Origin: CAYJLB01 sp964370845
GTDB taxonomy: Bacteria; Bacillota; Clostridia; Oscillospirales; Ruminococcaceae
Reading direction: 5' to 3'
Assembly (NCBI GenBank): GCA_964370845.1
Contig: CAYJLB010000036.1
Coordinates: 1-21,385, forward strand
Length of the DNA stretch: 21,385 bases
In this document: in pieces, positions 1 through 6,251 of the stretch
Layout: each line of letters begins with the position of its first letter
Position numbering within the stretch: position 1 is the stretch's first letter
Notes under the pieces: generated by a model
Seen by the model: the letters and a program-made list of their open reading frames with translations, nothing else
Database searches by the model: none
What the model was told of the DNA's origin: nothing
Position numbers and translations under genes: made by a program

Positions 1-67
1 GTTATAGTGAAATAAATAAGTAGCTAGCTTGCAATTTCATAGCCTTTTGAAAGGAATGATATATCAT

Positions 68-2260
68 ATGAAGACTAAAAAAAATAATTTTTCCCTATTT
101 ATTGGAATTTTCCTAACTTTTGTTTTAATAATAACTGGAATTTGGTTTTTTAATTTTATTGTTAATACAGAATTGGAGGAATCAATTACTACTTCACTTA
201 ACGATGTTTCAAATCAACAGATTTTATCCATTAATCGTGAATTCTCTACTGAGCGTACTATTATTCAAAATATTTCTAAAACCCTCTCAGTAATCGGTTA
301 TAATGAGGCATCAATTATACAATACTTAGCAACTTTAGAAACTGATTTTTCTTTTGAAAATGTTTTTGTAGTTGACCCAAGTGGTGTTGGAATAATTACA
401 ACGGGTGAAATTGTAGATATTTCTGAGTTTTCATATTTTGAAACAGCTTTAAATGGGGAGCTTGTTACATCATCTTCATATTTATCGCCGTTTTCTGGGA
501 ATTTAGTAGTAGCAGTCGCTTCCCCTGTGTATTACGAAGGAAAAATTGACGGTGTAGTTGCTGCTGAATACAATCTGGACTACTTAATCTCTCTTTTATC
601 CATAAGCGGAGGTGAGAATGGTGATGCACTTATTCTTCAAAATAATGGTGAAGTTGTAGTAAGTACAAACGCTAGTTTTCACGGATTTAACGATATTTTG
701 AATCTAGAATTCACTGATAATAACAATCTTAATGATTTTGTCGCTGATATAAATAACTCTAAAGCTGGTAACACTTCTTTCATCCTTGACGGAGAAGATA
801 ATATTGCAGTTTATCACCCCTTAGAAATTAACAACTGGACTGCTGTATTTATTGTTTCAGGACAATCTATTCATGAGAGTGCAAACTCAATTTCTCAAAA
901 TATGATTTTATTAAGCACACTGATTATTCTTTGCTTTTTATTAATTTTAGTTTATTTTTTAATGCAAAAGAAAAAGAATATGGAGATTATTGAAAAAATT
1001 GCATATTTTGACGATTTAACTGGTTTACCTAATTTAATTAAATTTAAACTTGAAATAAGTAAGATATTAAATAGTAATAAAAACGCTGATTATGCCTTGG
1101 TTAAAATGGATATTGTAAACTTTAAAGCTGTGAATGAATTGTTTGATTTTGAAATAGGTAATAGAGTTTTAAATACTATCGCAGACGTTATTAACGAAAG
1201 TTACGAAATTCCTTTTATTGCAGCAAGAACTGGTTCGGACGAATTTATGATATTTTCAAAAAAGGAAATTTTACTTAATGATGAGCTTCTAAAGGGTAAA
1301 GAAAGAATTTTTAAAGAGAAAATTCCAGAACTAGCAAGTCATCAGTTCTCCTTCAGATATGGACGATATGAAATTGCTAAAGATGAATATGATATAAATG
1401 ATATTGTAAACAAAGCTACAATGGCACACAGCTATGCAAAAAACGATAACATTAATTCTATTTGCGATTATAATGAGCAATTTAAAAAGCGAATAGTTAC
1501 TTTGACTGAGCTTACAAACAAAAAAGATGATGCCTTGAAAAATGGCGATTTTAAAGTGTTTTATCAGCCAAAATTTAAGCTTAGCAATAACGAATTAATA
1601 GGTGCAGAAGCTCTTGTACGTTGGATTGAACCTGACGGAAATATGATTTTTCCTAACGATTTTATACCTTTATTCGAAAGCAATGGATTTATAATTAATT
1701 TAGATTTGTATATGCTAGAATGTGTGTGTATTAGCATAAAGAAATGGCTTGATAATGGTAAAAATTGTGTTCCTGTTTCAGTGAATTTTTCAAAACTTCA
1801 TCTAAAAAATCCTAATTTTATTCACGAAATAAAAAGTATTACTGATAAGTATAATATTCCACGGAAATTTATTGAAATTGAGCTTACTGAAACAACAATT
1901 ACTGAAAATGAAAAAGAACTGGAAAAGCTCCTTATGGACTTACATAATAATGGTTTTTCTGTTTCAATTGATGATTTTGGTTCGGGATATTCTTCCCTTG
2001 GTATGCTTAAAAACTTCAAAGTTGACACATTAAAACTGGATAGAAGCTTTTTTGTCAATAGTTTAGATGATGACAGAGGTAATCTTGTAGTTGATGGAAT
2101 AATCAAAATTGCACACAAACTTCAAATGTACACAGTGGCGGAGGGCGTTGAACTTGCGGACCAAGCTGAGTTTTTAAAAGAAATCGAGTGCGAATCTGCG
2201 CAAGGATATTTATACGAAAAGCCAATTTCTACTAATGAATTTGAAGAAAAATACTTATAA
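68..2260 (+). CDS. membrane dCache-GGDEF-EAL protein, probable c-di-GMP phosphodiesterase
   Basis: 730 residues. An N-terminal membrane segment (about 7-29) and a second one (about 279-298) flank an extracytoplasmic region of about 240 residues that resembles a dCache ligand-sensing domain. The cytoplasmic part has a GGDEF-like domain (about 305-470) and an EAL domain (about 485-725). The EAL domain keeps its signature residues: EAL at 514-516, VNFS, ELTET, IDDFGSGYSSL, LKLD, AEGVE and AQGY, so c-di-GMP hydrolysis is expected. The GGDEF domain is degenerate: the motif reads GSDEF (389-393) and the metal-binding DxD reads DIV (348-350), so it is probably inactive or regulatory. I chose the ATG at 68 because GAAAGGA (49-55) lies upstream at the spacing used by other genes here; an upstream TTG (29) would place the SD inside the gene. 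It is followed by a strong terminator. The ligand is unknown. Confidence 0.93.
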   Translation: MKTKKNNFSLFIGIFLTFVLIITGIWFFNFIVNTELEESITTSLNDVSNQQILSINREFSTERTIIQNISKTLSVIGYNEASIIQYLATLETDFSFENVFVVDPSGVGIITTGEIVDISEFSYFETALNGELVTSSSYLSPFSGNLVVAVASPVYYEGKIDGVVAAEYNLDYLISLLSISGGENGDALILQNNGEVVVSTNASFHGFNDILNLEFTDNNNLNDFVADINNSKAGNTSFILDGEDNIAVYHPLEINNWTAVFIVSGQSIHESANSISQNMILLSTLIILCFLLILVYFLMQKKKNMEIIEKIAYFDDLTGLPNLIKFKLEISKILNSNKNADYALVKMDIVNFKAVNELFDFEIGNRVLNTIADVINESYEIPFIAARTGSDEFMIFSKKEILLNDELLKGKERIFKEKIPELASHQFSFRYGRYEIAKDEYDINDIVNKATMAHSYAKNDNINSICDYNEQFKKRIVTLTELTNKKDDALKNGDFKVFYQPKFKLSNNELIGAEALVRWIEPDGNMIFPNDFIPLFESNGFIINLDLYMLECVCISIKKWLDNGKNCVPVSVNFSKLHLKNPNFIHEIKSITDKYNIPRKFIEIELTETTITENEKELEKLLMDLHNNGFSVSIDDFGSGYSSLGMLKNFKVDTLKLDRSFFVNSLDDDRGNLVVDGIIKIAHKLQMYTVAEGVELADQAEFLKEIECESAQGYLYEKPISTNEFEEKYL

Positions 2261-2262
2261 AT

Positions 2263-2309
2263 AAAAAATCTGTAATGAAACGAATTATGTTTCATTACAG
2301 ATTTTTTTT
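2263..2309. terminator. bidirectional intrinsic terminator
   Basis: A perfect 19-bp stem (2263-2281 paired with 2289-2307) with a 7-base loop and T-runs on both strands. It ends the GGDEF-EAL transcript on the plus strand and the MazG-like transcript on the minus strand. The minus-strand gene stops at 2285, inside the loop, so the left part of its hairpin is coding sequence. Confidence 0.9.
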
Positions 2310-2644
2310 ACCTCCGACAAAGGAGGATATTTTTTTGCATTTTTTATTGCTTTATCAAAAACAGCGTCAGTTAAATCTATTTCATAGTGATTGCAAATTC
2401 TCATTAGATACCAAAAAATATCAGCAATTTCTTCCTTTAAATGAGTAAATTCACTTGAGTTATTTCTGATTTCGTCCGCTTCATCAGAATGTTTCCACAT
2501 AAAAATTTCTAGTAACTCCCCTGCTTCCACAGTTAAAGCCATTGCTAAATTCTTACCATTTGAACCATCATTCCAATTTCTTTCCTCGGAAAACTTGTCA
2601 ATCTTTTCTCTTAATTGCTCAATCGTCGTAATTTTATCAGTCAT
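2285..2644 (-). CDS. MazG-like nucleotide pyrophosphohydrolase (RS21-C6/dCTPase-like)
   Basis: 119 residues, the normal size for the small all-alpha NTP pyrophosphohydrolases that hydrolyse (d)NTPs to (d)NMP and PPi as house-cleaning enzymes. The Mg-binding pattern ExxE...ExxD is visible: E40 and E43 (VEAGELLE) and E72 and D75 (EEIADIFWYL). The region RNWNDGSNGKNLAMAL is typical of the RS21-C6/YpjD-like group. The start is the ATG at 2644, six bases after GAAAGGA (2651-2657); the longer reading from 2659 begins inside that SD. It lies 25 bases after the CAP gene and is probably cotranscribed with it. The last codons (KKICNET) lie in the terminator stem. The exact substrate cannot be told. Confidence 0.9.
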   Translation of the reverse strand: MTDKITTIEQLREKIDKFSEERNWNDGSNGKNLAMALTVEAGELLEIFMWKHSDEADEIRNNSSEFTHLKEEIADIFWYLMRICNHYEIDLTDAVFDKAIKNAKKYPPLSEVKKICNET

Positions 2645-2669
2645 ATATATTCCTTTCAATAGGATAATG

Positions 2670-3803
2670 TTATTTCATAAAGAACTGCGCCCAATACCAA
2701 ACTCCATTTTTCTCATAAGCACCAACACCAATTTGAGTGAATCTAGGATTTATCAAATTTTCATAGTGGTCAGGTGAATTTATCCAAGCCTCAACAACTC
2801 TTTCAGCAGTAGGTTGACCATAGGCGATATTTTCACCAGCAAGGGTGTAAGTTAGTCCCAACTCTTTCATAGCTGTAAAGCATTTTTCTCCATTAGGTCT
2901 TGTATGAGAGAACTTGTCTTCAATTTCCATAGCTCGAGTATCAGCAGCACTGTTTAATAAAGAATTATAATTAGAAAGCGGATTTAAACCAAGTCTTTCT
3001 CTTTCTTCATTAACAAGGTCAACAACTCTTTGTTCTACGGAGCTATTAGTGCTTGTGTATACAGGTGCTGGAGCAGCTGTAGTAGCCACAGTTGTTGCTT
3101 CAGTAGTTGTTTCCACTGTAGTCGCTCTCGTTGTTTCAGCAGTCGTTTCCGCTGTAGTCGCTCTTGTTGTTTCAACAGTCGTTTCCGCTGTAGTTGCTCT
3201 TGTTGTTTCAGCAGTCGTTTCCGCTGTAGTCGCTCTTGTTGTTTCAGCAGTCGTTTCCGCTGTAGTCGCTCTTGTTGTTTCTACTGGACTTTCTACTGGT
3301 TTTGGAGCACTTCTAACAGCAACAGTAGTTTCTTCATGTTGCGTTATTGAAAAAAGAAAATCGTTTTCAGCAAAAACAGTATCATCATTTTTTGCTTTAA
3401 CAGTAACTAAACTTTCTCCCTCACTATTTGCAGTTATAAAAACAGTTTCATTTTCTACATTAATGCTAACAATTTCGTTATCGCAATCAGCTGTAAAATA
3501 AGCCCCTGCAACAGATTCAAAAGCTATTTCAATAGTCTGACCAACTTCAATCTCTACATATTCAGCCGCTTCAGTAGTTTTATTAGTAGGCACATCTTCC
3601 TCAGAAATTACCTCAGTTACAACAAAATCATCTTGTAGAAACATTTTATCATTTTCGCTAGTAGTGATTACTTGACTTTCCGTTGTAATAACACTACTGA
3701 TTTCATCAGAGTTCACTTGAGGAGTTTTTATCAAAAAAGATCCAGCAAGCATACAAGTCAACGCAATAGTTCCAAACATACCAATTTTTGTCAAATTTGT
3801 CAT
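2670..3803 (-). CDS. secreted CAP (SCP/PR1, YkwD-like) protein with Thr-rich repeat stalk
   Basis: 377 residues. The N-terminus has a hydrophobic signal or anchor segment (about 7-26). Residues about 80-155 look like a small beta-sandwich (Big2/Ig-like) domain beginning EVGQTIEIAF. Residues 175-240 are a Thr/Ala/Glu repeat stalk built on a 12-residue unit (ETTRATTAETTA). Residues about 255-377 are a CAP domain with recognisable signature positions: FSHTRPNGE, AGENIAYGQ, AWINSPDHYENL, FTQIGVGAY and YWAQFF. Bacterial CAP proteins are exported and their biochemical role is mostly unknown; proposed roles include cell-envelope processes and metal-dependent hydrolysis. GAAAGGA (3817-3823) lies 13 bases before the ATG. 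No sortase motif or lipobox is convincing. Confidence 0.92.
   Translation of the reverse strand: MTNLTKIGMFGTIALTCMLAGSFLIKTPQVNSDEISSVITTESQVITTSENDKMFLQDDFVVTEVISEEDVPTNKTTEAAEYVEIEVGQTIEIAFESVAGAYFTADCDNEIVSINVENETVFITANSEGESLVTVKAKNDDTVFAENDFLFSITQHEETTVAVRSAPKPVESPVETTRATTAETTAETTRATTAETTAETTRATTAETTVETTRATTAETTAETTRATTVETTTEATTVATTAAPAPVYTSTNSSVEQRVVDLVNEERERLGLNPLSNYNSLLNSAADTRAMEIEDKFSHTRPNGEKCFTAMKELGLTYTLAGENIAYGQPTAERVVEAWINSPDHYENLINPRFTQIGVGAYEKNGVWYWAQFFMK
3102..3281 (-). repeat. five tandem 36-bp repeats inside the CAP protein gene
   Basis: Five near-identical 36-base units encode ETTRATTAETTA and close variants (A-to-V or T changes in the later copies), followed by a decayed partial unit. 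The unit length is a multiple of three, so gain or loss of copies keeps the frame. It forms the Thr-rich stalk between the Ig-like and CAP domains. Confidence 0.9.
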
Positions 3804-3864
3804 ATATTAACAGCTTTCCTTTCAAAGTAGCCAAAACAAACTATTATTTCATCACACAAATATA

Positions 3865-3893
3865 ATTTTAACTTATTATTTGCATAAAGTCAA
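3865..3893 (-). promoter_or_regulatory. sigma-A-type promoter for the CAP/MazG-like pair
   Basis: On the minus strand: -35 TTGACT (3893-3888), a 17-base spacer, -10 TAAAAT (3870-3865). Each box matches the consensus in five of six positions. It would give a leader of roughly 55 bases before the ATG at 3803. Confidence 0.55.
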
Positions 3894-3956
3894 TAGATTC
3901 TTAACAGTTTGTTTTGTTTTATCATAATTAATTTAAAGAATATTAACCTCTTTAAT

Positions 3957-4007
3957 AAAATAATGCAGAACCGGCTGATTTTATTTCAACTGGTTCTGCA
4001 TTATTTT
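3957..4007. terminator. intrinsic terminator downstream of mazF
   Basis: An 18-bp stem (3957-3974 with 3990-4007, one G-T pair) with a 15-base loop, flanked by A/T-rich tails. It lies about 30 bases beyond the stop of the minus-strand mazF gene. It could also work on the plus strand, but no plus-strand gene precedes it closely. Confidence 0.75.
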
Positions 4008-4036
4008 TAATATGAAACATATTTATGTAGTTTTCA

Positions 4037-4384
4037 CTACAATCCAAGTCCAAAGCTTATTGATAAAGCACTGTTAATTTGAGTCATTGAGGAATCATCA
4101 AGCTCCCCCATTTTTTCTTTTAATCTCTTTTTATCAATAGTTCTAATTTGCTCTAAAAGCACCACAGAGTCTTTTGCAAGACCGCAGTTAAAGCTGTTAA
4201 TTTCAATGTGTGTCGGTAATTTTGCTTTTTCTTTTTGACTTGTGATAGCGGCAGCAATGACTGTGGGGCTGTGTTTATTCCCCACATCATTTTGCACAAT
4301 TAAAACTGGGCGAACACCGCCTTGTTCCGAACCTACAACAGGACTTAAATCTGCGTAATATATTTCTCCTCTTTTTATTGACAC
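4037..4384 (-). CDS. mazF: MazF/PemK-family mRNA endoribonuclease (EndoA-like), no visible antitoxin
   Basis: 115 residues, nearly the size of B. subtilis EndoA. The family features are RGEIYYADLSPVVGSEQGG at the N-terminus, then VRPVLIVQND and AAAITSQ. R25 and T48 sit at the positions of the catalytic residues known in EndoA. The family cuts single-stranded RNA at short specific sequences (UACAU for EndoA); specificity here is unknown. The start is GTG at 4384, with GGGAG (4395-4399) ten bases upstream; the nearby ATG is out of frame. The usual Firmicutes layout has a small antitoxin gene just upstream. I find none in the 330 bases before it, and the stretch holds only very short reading frames on this strand. 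A terminator follows. Confidence 0.92.
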   Translation of the reverse strand: MSIKRGEIYYADLSPVVGSEQGGVRPVLIVQNDVGNKHSPTVIAAAITSQKEKAKLPTHIEINSFNCGLAKDSVVLLEQIRTIDKKRLKEKMGELDDSSMTQINSALSISFGLGL

Positions 4385-4770
4385 AAAGCATACACTCCCA
4401 AAATTTATTCTTGATTTTTTGGTTTATCTATAAATATTATTTGTCAAAATTTAAAATTTTAAACAGAGTTTTCTACAATAATTTAATTAATTTATAAACT
4501 GAATTTAATATATATACTTTATTTTATGCCAAGTAATAAAAAGCTGTGACAATGGCTTCAGTAATTACACGACATTAAAATTTTATTAGTTTTTAACATA
4601 AAATTTTAATTTAAACTGTAAAAAGTTAACATTTTATACATTTTATAGTAATCACTTTGAACGAAATTGATGTATAATTATATTATAAACTTTAGATTAA
4701 AAGTTTATTTAAGAAAGTGTATGTTTGGAAACAAGATTTTCAAAACGTGCAGAAAGGAATGGTCATACTT
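4385..4770. other. A+T-rich intergenic region between mazF and the DM13 lipoprotein gene
   Basis: No gene of supportable length on either strand. It holds a perfect 13-bp inverted repeat (4574-4586 with 4598-4610, 11-base loop, A/T only) and a possible promoter for the lipoprotein gene. The promoter would be either a TATAAT at 4673-4678 or TTGAAC (4657-4662), 18 bases, TATTAT (4681-4686). A perfect TTGACA on the minus strand (4447-4442) has no matching -10 at normal spacing, so the mazF promoter is not placed. Confidence 0.5.
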
Positions 4771-5271
4771 ATGAAAAAAATATTAACGGCTCTTTTAGCA
4801 TTACTACTCCTAACTGCTTGTCAAACTAATGAGCAAACTTCACAAACTGAGGCAACCACTCCTCAAGCATCACAAGAAGCTACTACAACAATACCAGAGC
4901 TTACTGTTGAAACTTTGGAAATACTTGACGAAGACGTTCCATTAGCTGAACCTGAAATAACAATTGAAATGGTTGCAAGCATCACAGATGGCGACCACGA
5001 TGTTTCAGCACAAGCTACTATATATAGCGACGGCAAATTAATCCTAGAAAATTTCTACTATGACGGAGCAGCTCCTGACGTTTATGTTGCCCTTGGAACA
5101 AAAGATGATGAGGGAAACTTTACACTTGAACAAATAATTAGCGAAAAATTAGAGGGCGCTTTTGAAAATGCAACTTTTTCAGTAGAAATCCCATTAGATG
5201 TTGAATTTAACGCGGTTTCAATCTGGTGTGATCAATATACTGAAGACTTTGGCTCAGGAATTTTCTCTTAA
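4771..5271 (+). CDS. lipoprotein with DM13-like domain
   Basis: 166 residues. The start is the ATG at 4771, twelve bases after AGAAAGGA (4751-4758); it gives a clean lipoprotein signal MKKILTALLALLLLTAC with the lipidated Cys at 17. A Thr/Gln/Glu-rich linker runs to about residue 60. Residues about 65-166 match the pattern I know for DM13: SITDGDHDVSAQATIY, LENFYYDGAAPDVYVAL, then EIPLDVEFNAVSIWC and FGSGIF. The nearly invariant Cys of DM13, proposed to be redox-active, is present as C153. DM13 is found in animal and bacterial extracellular proteins and its function is unproven; a role in electron transfer is only a proposal. The gene stands alone between two terminator regions. The assignment is from motif memory, not from an alignment. 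Confidence 0.8.
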   Translation: MKKILTALLALLLLTACQTNEQTSQTEATTPQASQEATTTIPELTVETLEILDEDVPLAEPEITIEMVASITDGDHDVSAQATIYSDGKLILENFYYDGAAPDVYVALGTKDDEGNFTLEQIISEKLEGAFENATFSVEIPLDVEFNAVSIWCDQYTEDFGSGIFS

Positions 5272-5336
5272 ATTTAACTTTACCTATTTCTTTTAATTTT
5301 TTCCTTTATAATCATTTTCATTCATTTTATCTAAAA

Positions 5337-5369
5337 GCCTTTGATATTTTTATCAAAGGCGATCTTTTT
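5337..5369 (+). terminator. probable intrinsic terminator of the lipoprotein gene
   Basis: A perfect 10-bp stem (5337-5346 with 5351-5360, loop TTTT) followed, after four bases, by TTTTT. It lies 65 bases beyond the lipoprotein stop. Confidence 0.6.
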
Positions 5370-5373
5370 GGTT

Positions 5374-5422
5374 AAAAATAAAAAACTTAGTGGGTCTTTC
5401 ACCACTAAGTTTTTATTTTTTT
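5374..5422. terminator. bidirectional intrinsic terminator
   Basis: A stem of about 19 bp with one bulged A (5374-5393 with 5402-5420), core CTTAGTGG/CCACTAAG, with T-runs on both strands. It separates the lipoprotein gene from the convergent amidohydrolase gene, whose stop codon at 5421-5423 adjoins it. Confidence 0.85.
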
Positions 5423-6191
5423 ATCTCAAATTAAACACTTTTTCAGGATTATCTTTAAAAATAATTTTATGTTCCTCATAATTCTCGTAATATTTCCCGT
5501 AAAAGCTCATCATATCATCGCTTATTGGAGCATCTGTACCAAACAAAATCTTTTCCTTTGGAGCAATTTCAATTACTTTTAGGAAATTTTCATAGCTTAC
5601 CCAAGTAGTGTCGCCGTACAAGTTTTCAACAGTTGCAATTTGTTTTGCAGAATTAATATTGTCCGAAGTCATATCCATATGCACTGCAATAAAATTTGTA
5701 TTTGTGAATTTTTTCGCTAATTCCCCAAGTGATTTTGTGTCAACTCCATCACCAGGAACTGTATGAAATGCAACAGGCAATTTTTCACTGTTTGCAAACT
5801 CCATATAAGGCAATAATCGTTCATCATCAATCTTCATATTTGAATGAAAAGGGTGAACTTTTAACCCTAAGAACCTATCCTTATTAGCTAATATAAAATC
5901 AGCTACTTCATTGGAAAATTTTTCAGTGTTTGCTTTTATCCAAAACAAAAACTTAATATTTTCATCATTTTTGAATTCATTAAACATATTCAAATTATGC
6001 TGAACTTGGGTAAATTTATCCTCAACAATCCCCTCTCCAAAGTATTCTGCACACATTGTAGTTGAAATAATTGAATGAGTTGTCCCTGAAACATTCATAT
6101 GTTCTAGCACTTTTTCCCTTGACATATCAACCATTCCATGCATTCCTTGAAAAAGCCCTGTATGAATATGAGTATCAATTAATGTTTTCAT
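5421..6191 (-). CDS. amidohydrolase-2 family (TIM-barrel metal-dependent hydrolase)
   Basis: 256 residues. Metal-ligand candidates fit the amidohydrolase superfamily: the N-terminal HxH (H8 and H10, IDTHIHTG), KVHPF (H113), AFHTVPGDG (H143), AVHMDM (H171) and the catalytic-type Asp in FGTDAP (D220). The C-terminus DNPEKVFNL is the usual end of the family. The substrate is unknown; the family includes decarboxylases and hydrolases of aromatic or lactone compounds. The start is the ATG at 6191, five bases after GGAGG (6197-6201); an earlier ATG at 6203 lies in the SD itself. It follows hydA, but a strong hairpin with a T-run lies between them, so it is likely expressed only by read-through or from an unseen promoter. 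Confidence 0.85.
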   Translation of the reverse strand: MKTLIDTHIHTGLFQGMHGMVDMSREKVLEHMNVSGTTHSIISTTMCAEYFGEGIVEDKFTQVQHNLNMFNEFKNDENIKFLFWIKANTEKFSNEVADFILANKDRFLGLKVHPFHSNMKIDDERLLPYMEFANSEKLPVAFHTVPGDGVDTKSLGELAKKFTNTNFIAVHMDMTSDNINSAKQIATVENLYGDTTWVSYENFLKVIEIAPKEKILFGTDAPISDDMMSFYGKYYENYEEHKIIFKDNPEKVFNLR

Positions 6192-6201
6192 AACTTCCTC
6201 C

Positions 6202-6237
6202 AAAAAAACAAGGCGGTAGCTTAAACTGCTACCGCCT
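6202..6237 (-). terminator. intrinsic terminator or attenuator after hydA
   Basis: A perfect 10-bp G+C-rich stem (6211-6220 with 6228-6237, core GGCGGTAGC) followed on the minus strand by TTGTTTTTTT. It starts 15 bases after the hydA stop. The T-run directly abuts the GGAGG SD of the amidohydrolase gene, so terminator and initiation region are fused. Confidence 0.85.
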
Positions 6238-6251
6238 CATAAAATTATCTA

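Noticed and set aside
29..67. TTG start at 29 for the GGDEF-EAL protein
   Set aside because: It would place the good GAAAGGA SD (49-55) inside the gene; the ATG at 68 fits the local SD pattern.
3102..3281. Regular repeats of about 36 bp, as in a CRISPR array
   Set aside because: The units are contiguous with no unique spacers and translate to a Thr-rich stalk within an intact gene.
3049..3501. Plus-strand open frame of 150 residues rich in Val and Ala opposite the CAP gene
   Set aside because: It is the reverse frame of the 36-bp repeats; no SD, extreme composition, and the minus-strand frame encodes a recognisable CAP domain.
4442..4447. Perfect minus-strand TTGACA as -35 of mazF
   Set aside because: No acceptable -10 hexamer 16-18 bases downstream.
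4574..4610. 13-bp A/T-only inverted repeat as a terminator or operator
   Set aside because: No G-C pairs and no adjacent gene end; in such A/T-rich DNA it can arise by chance.
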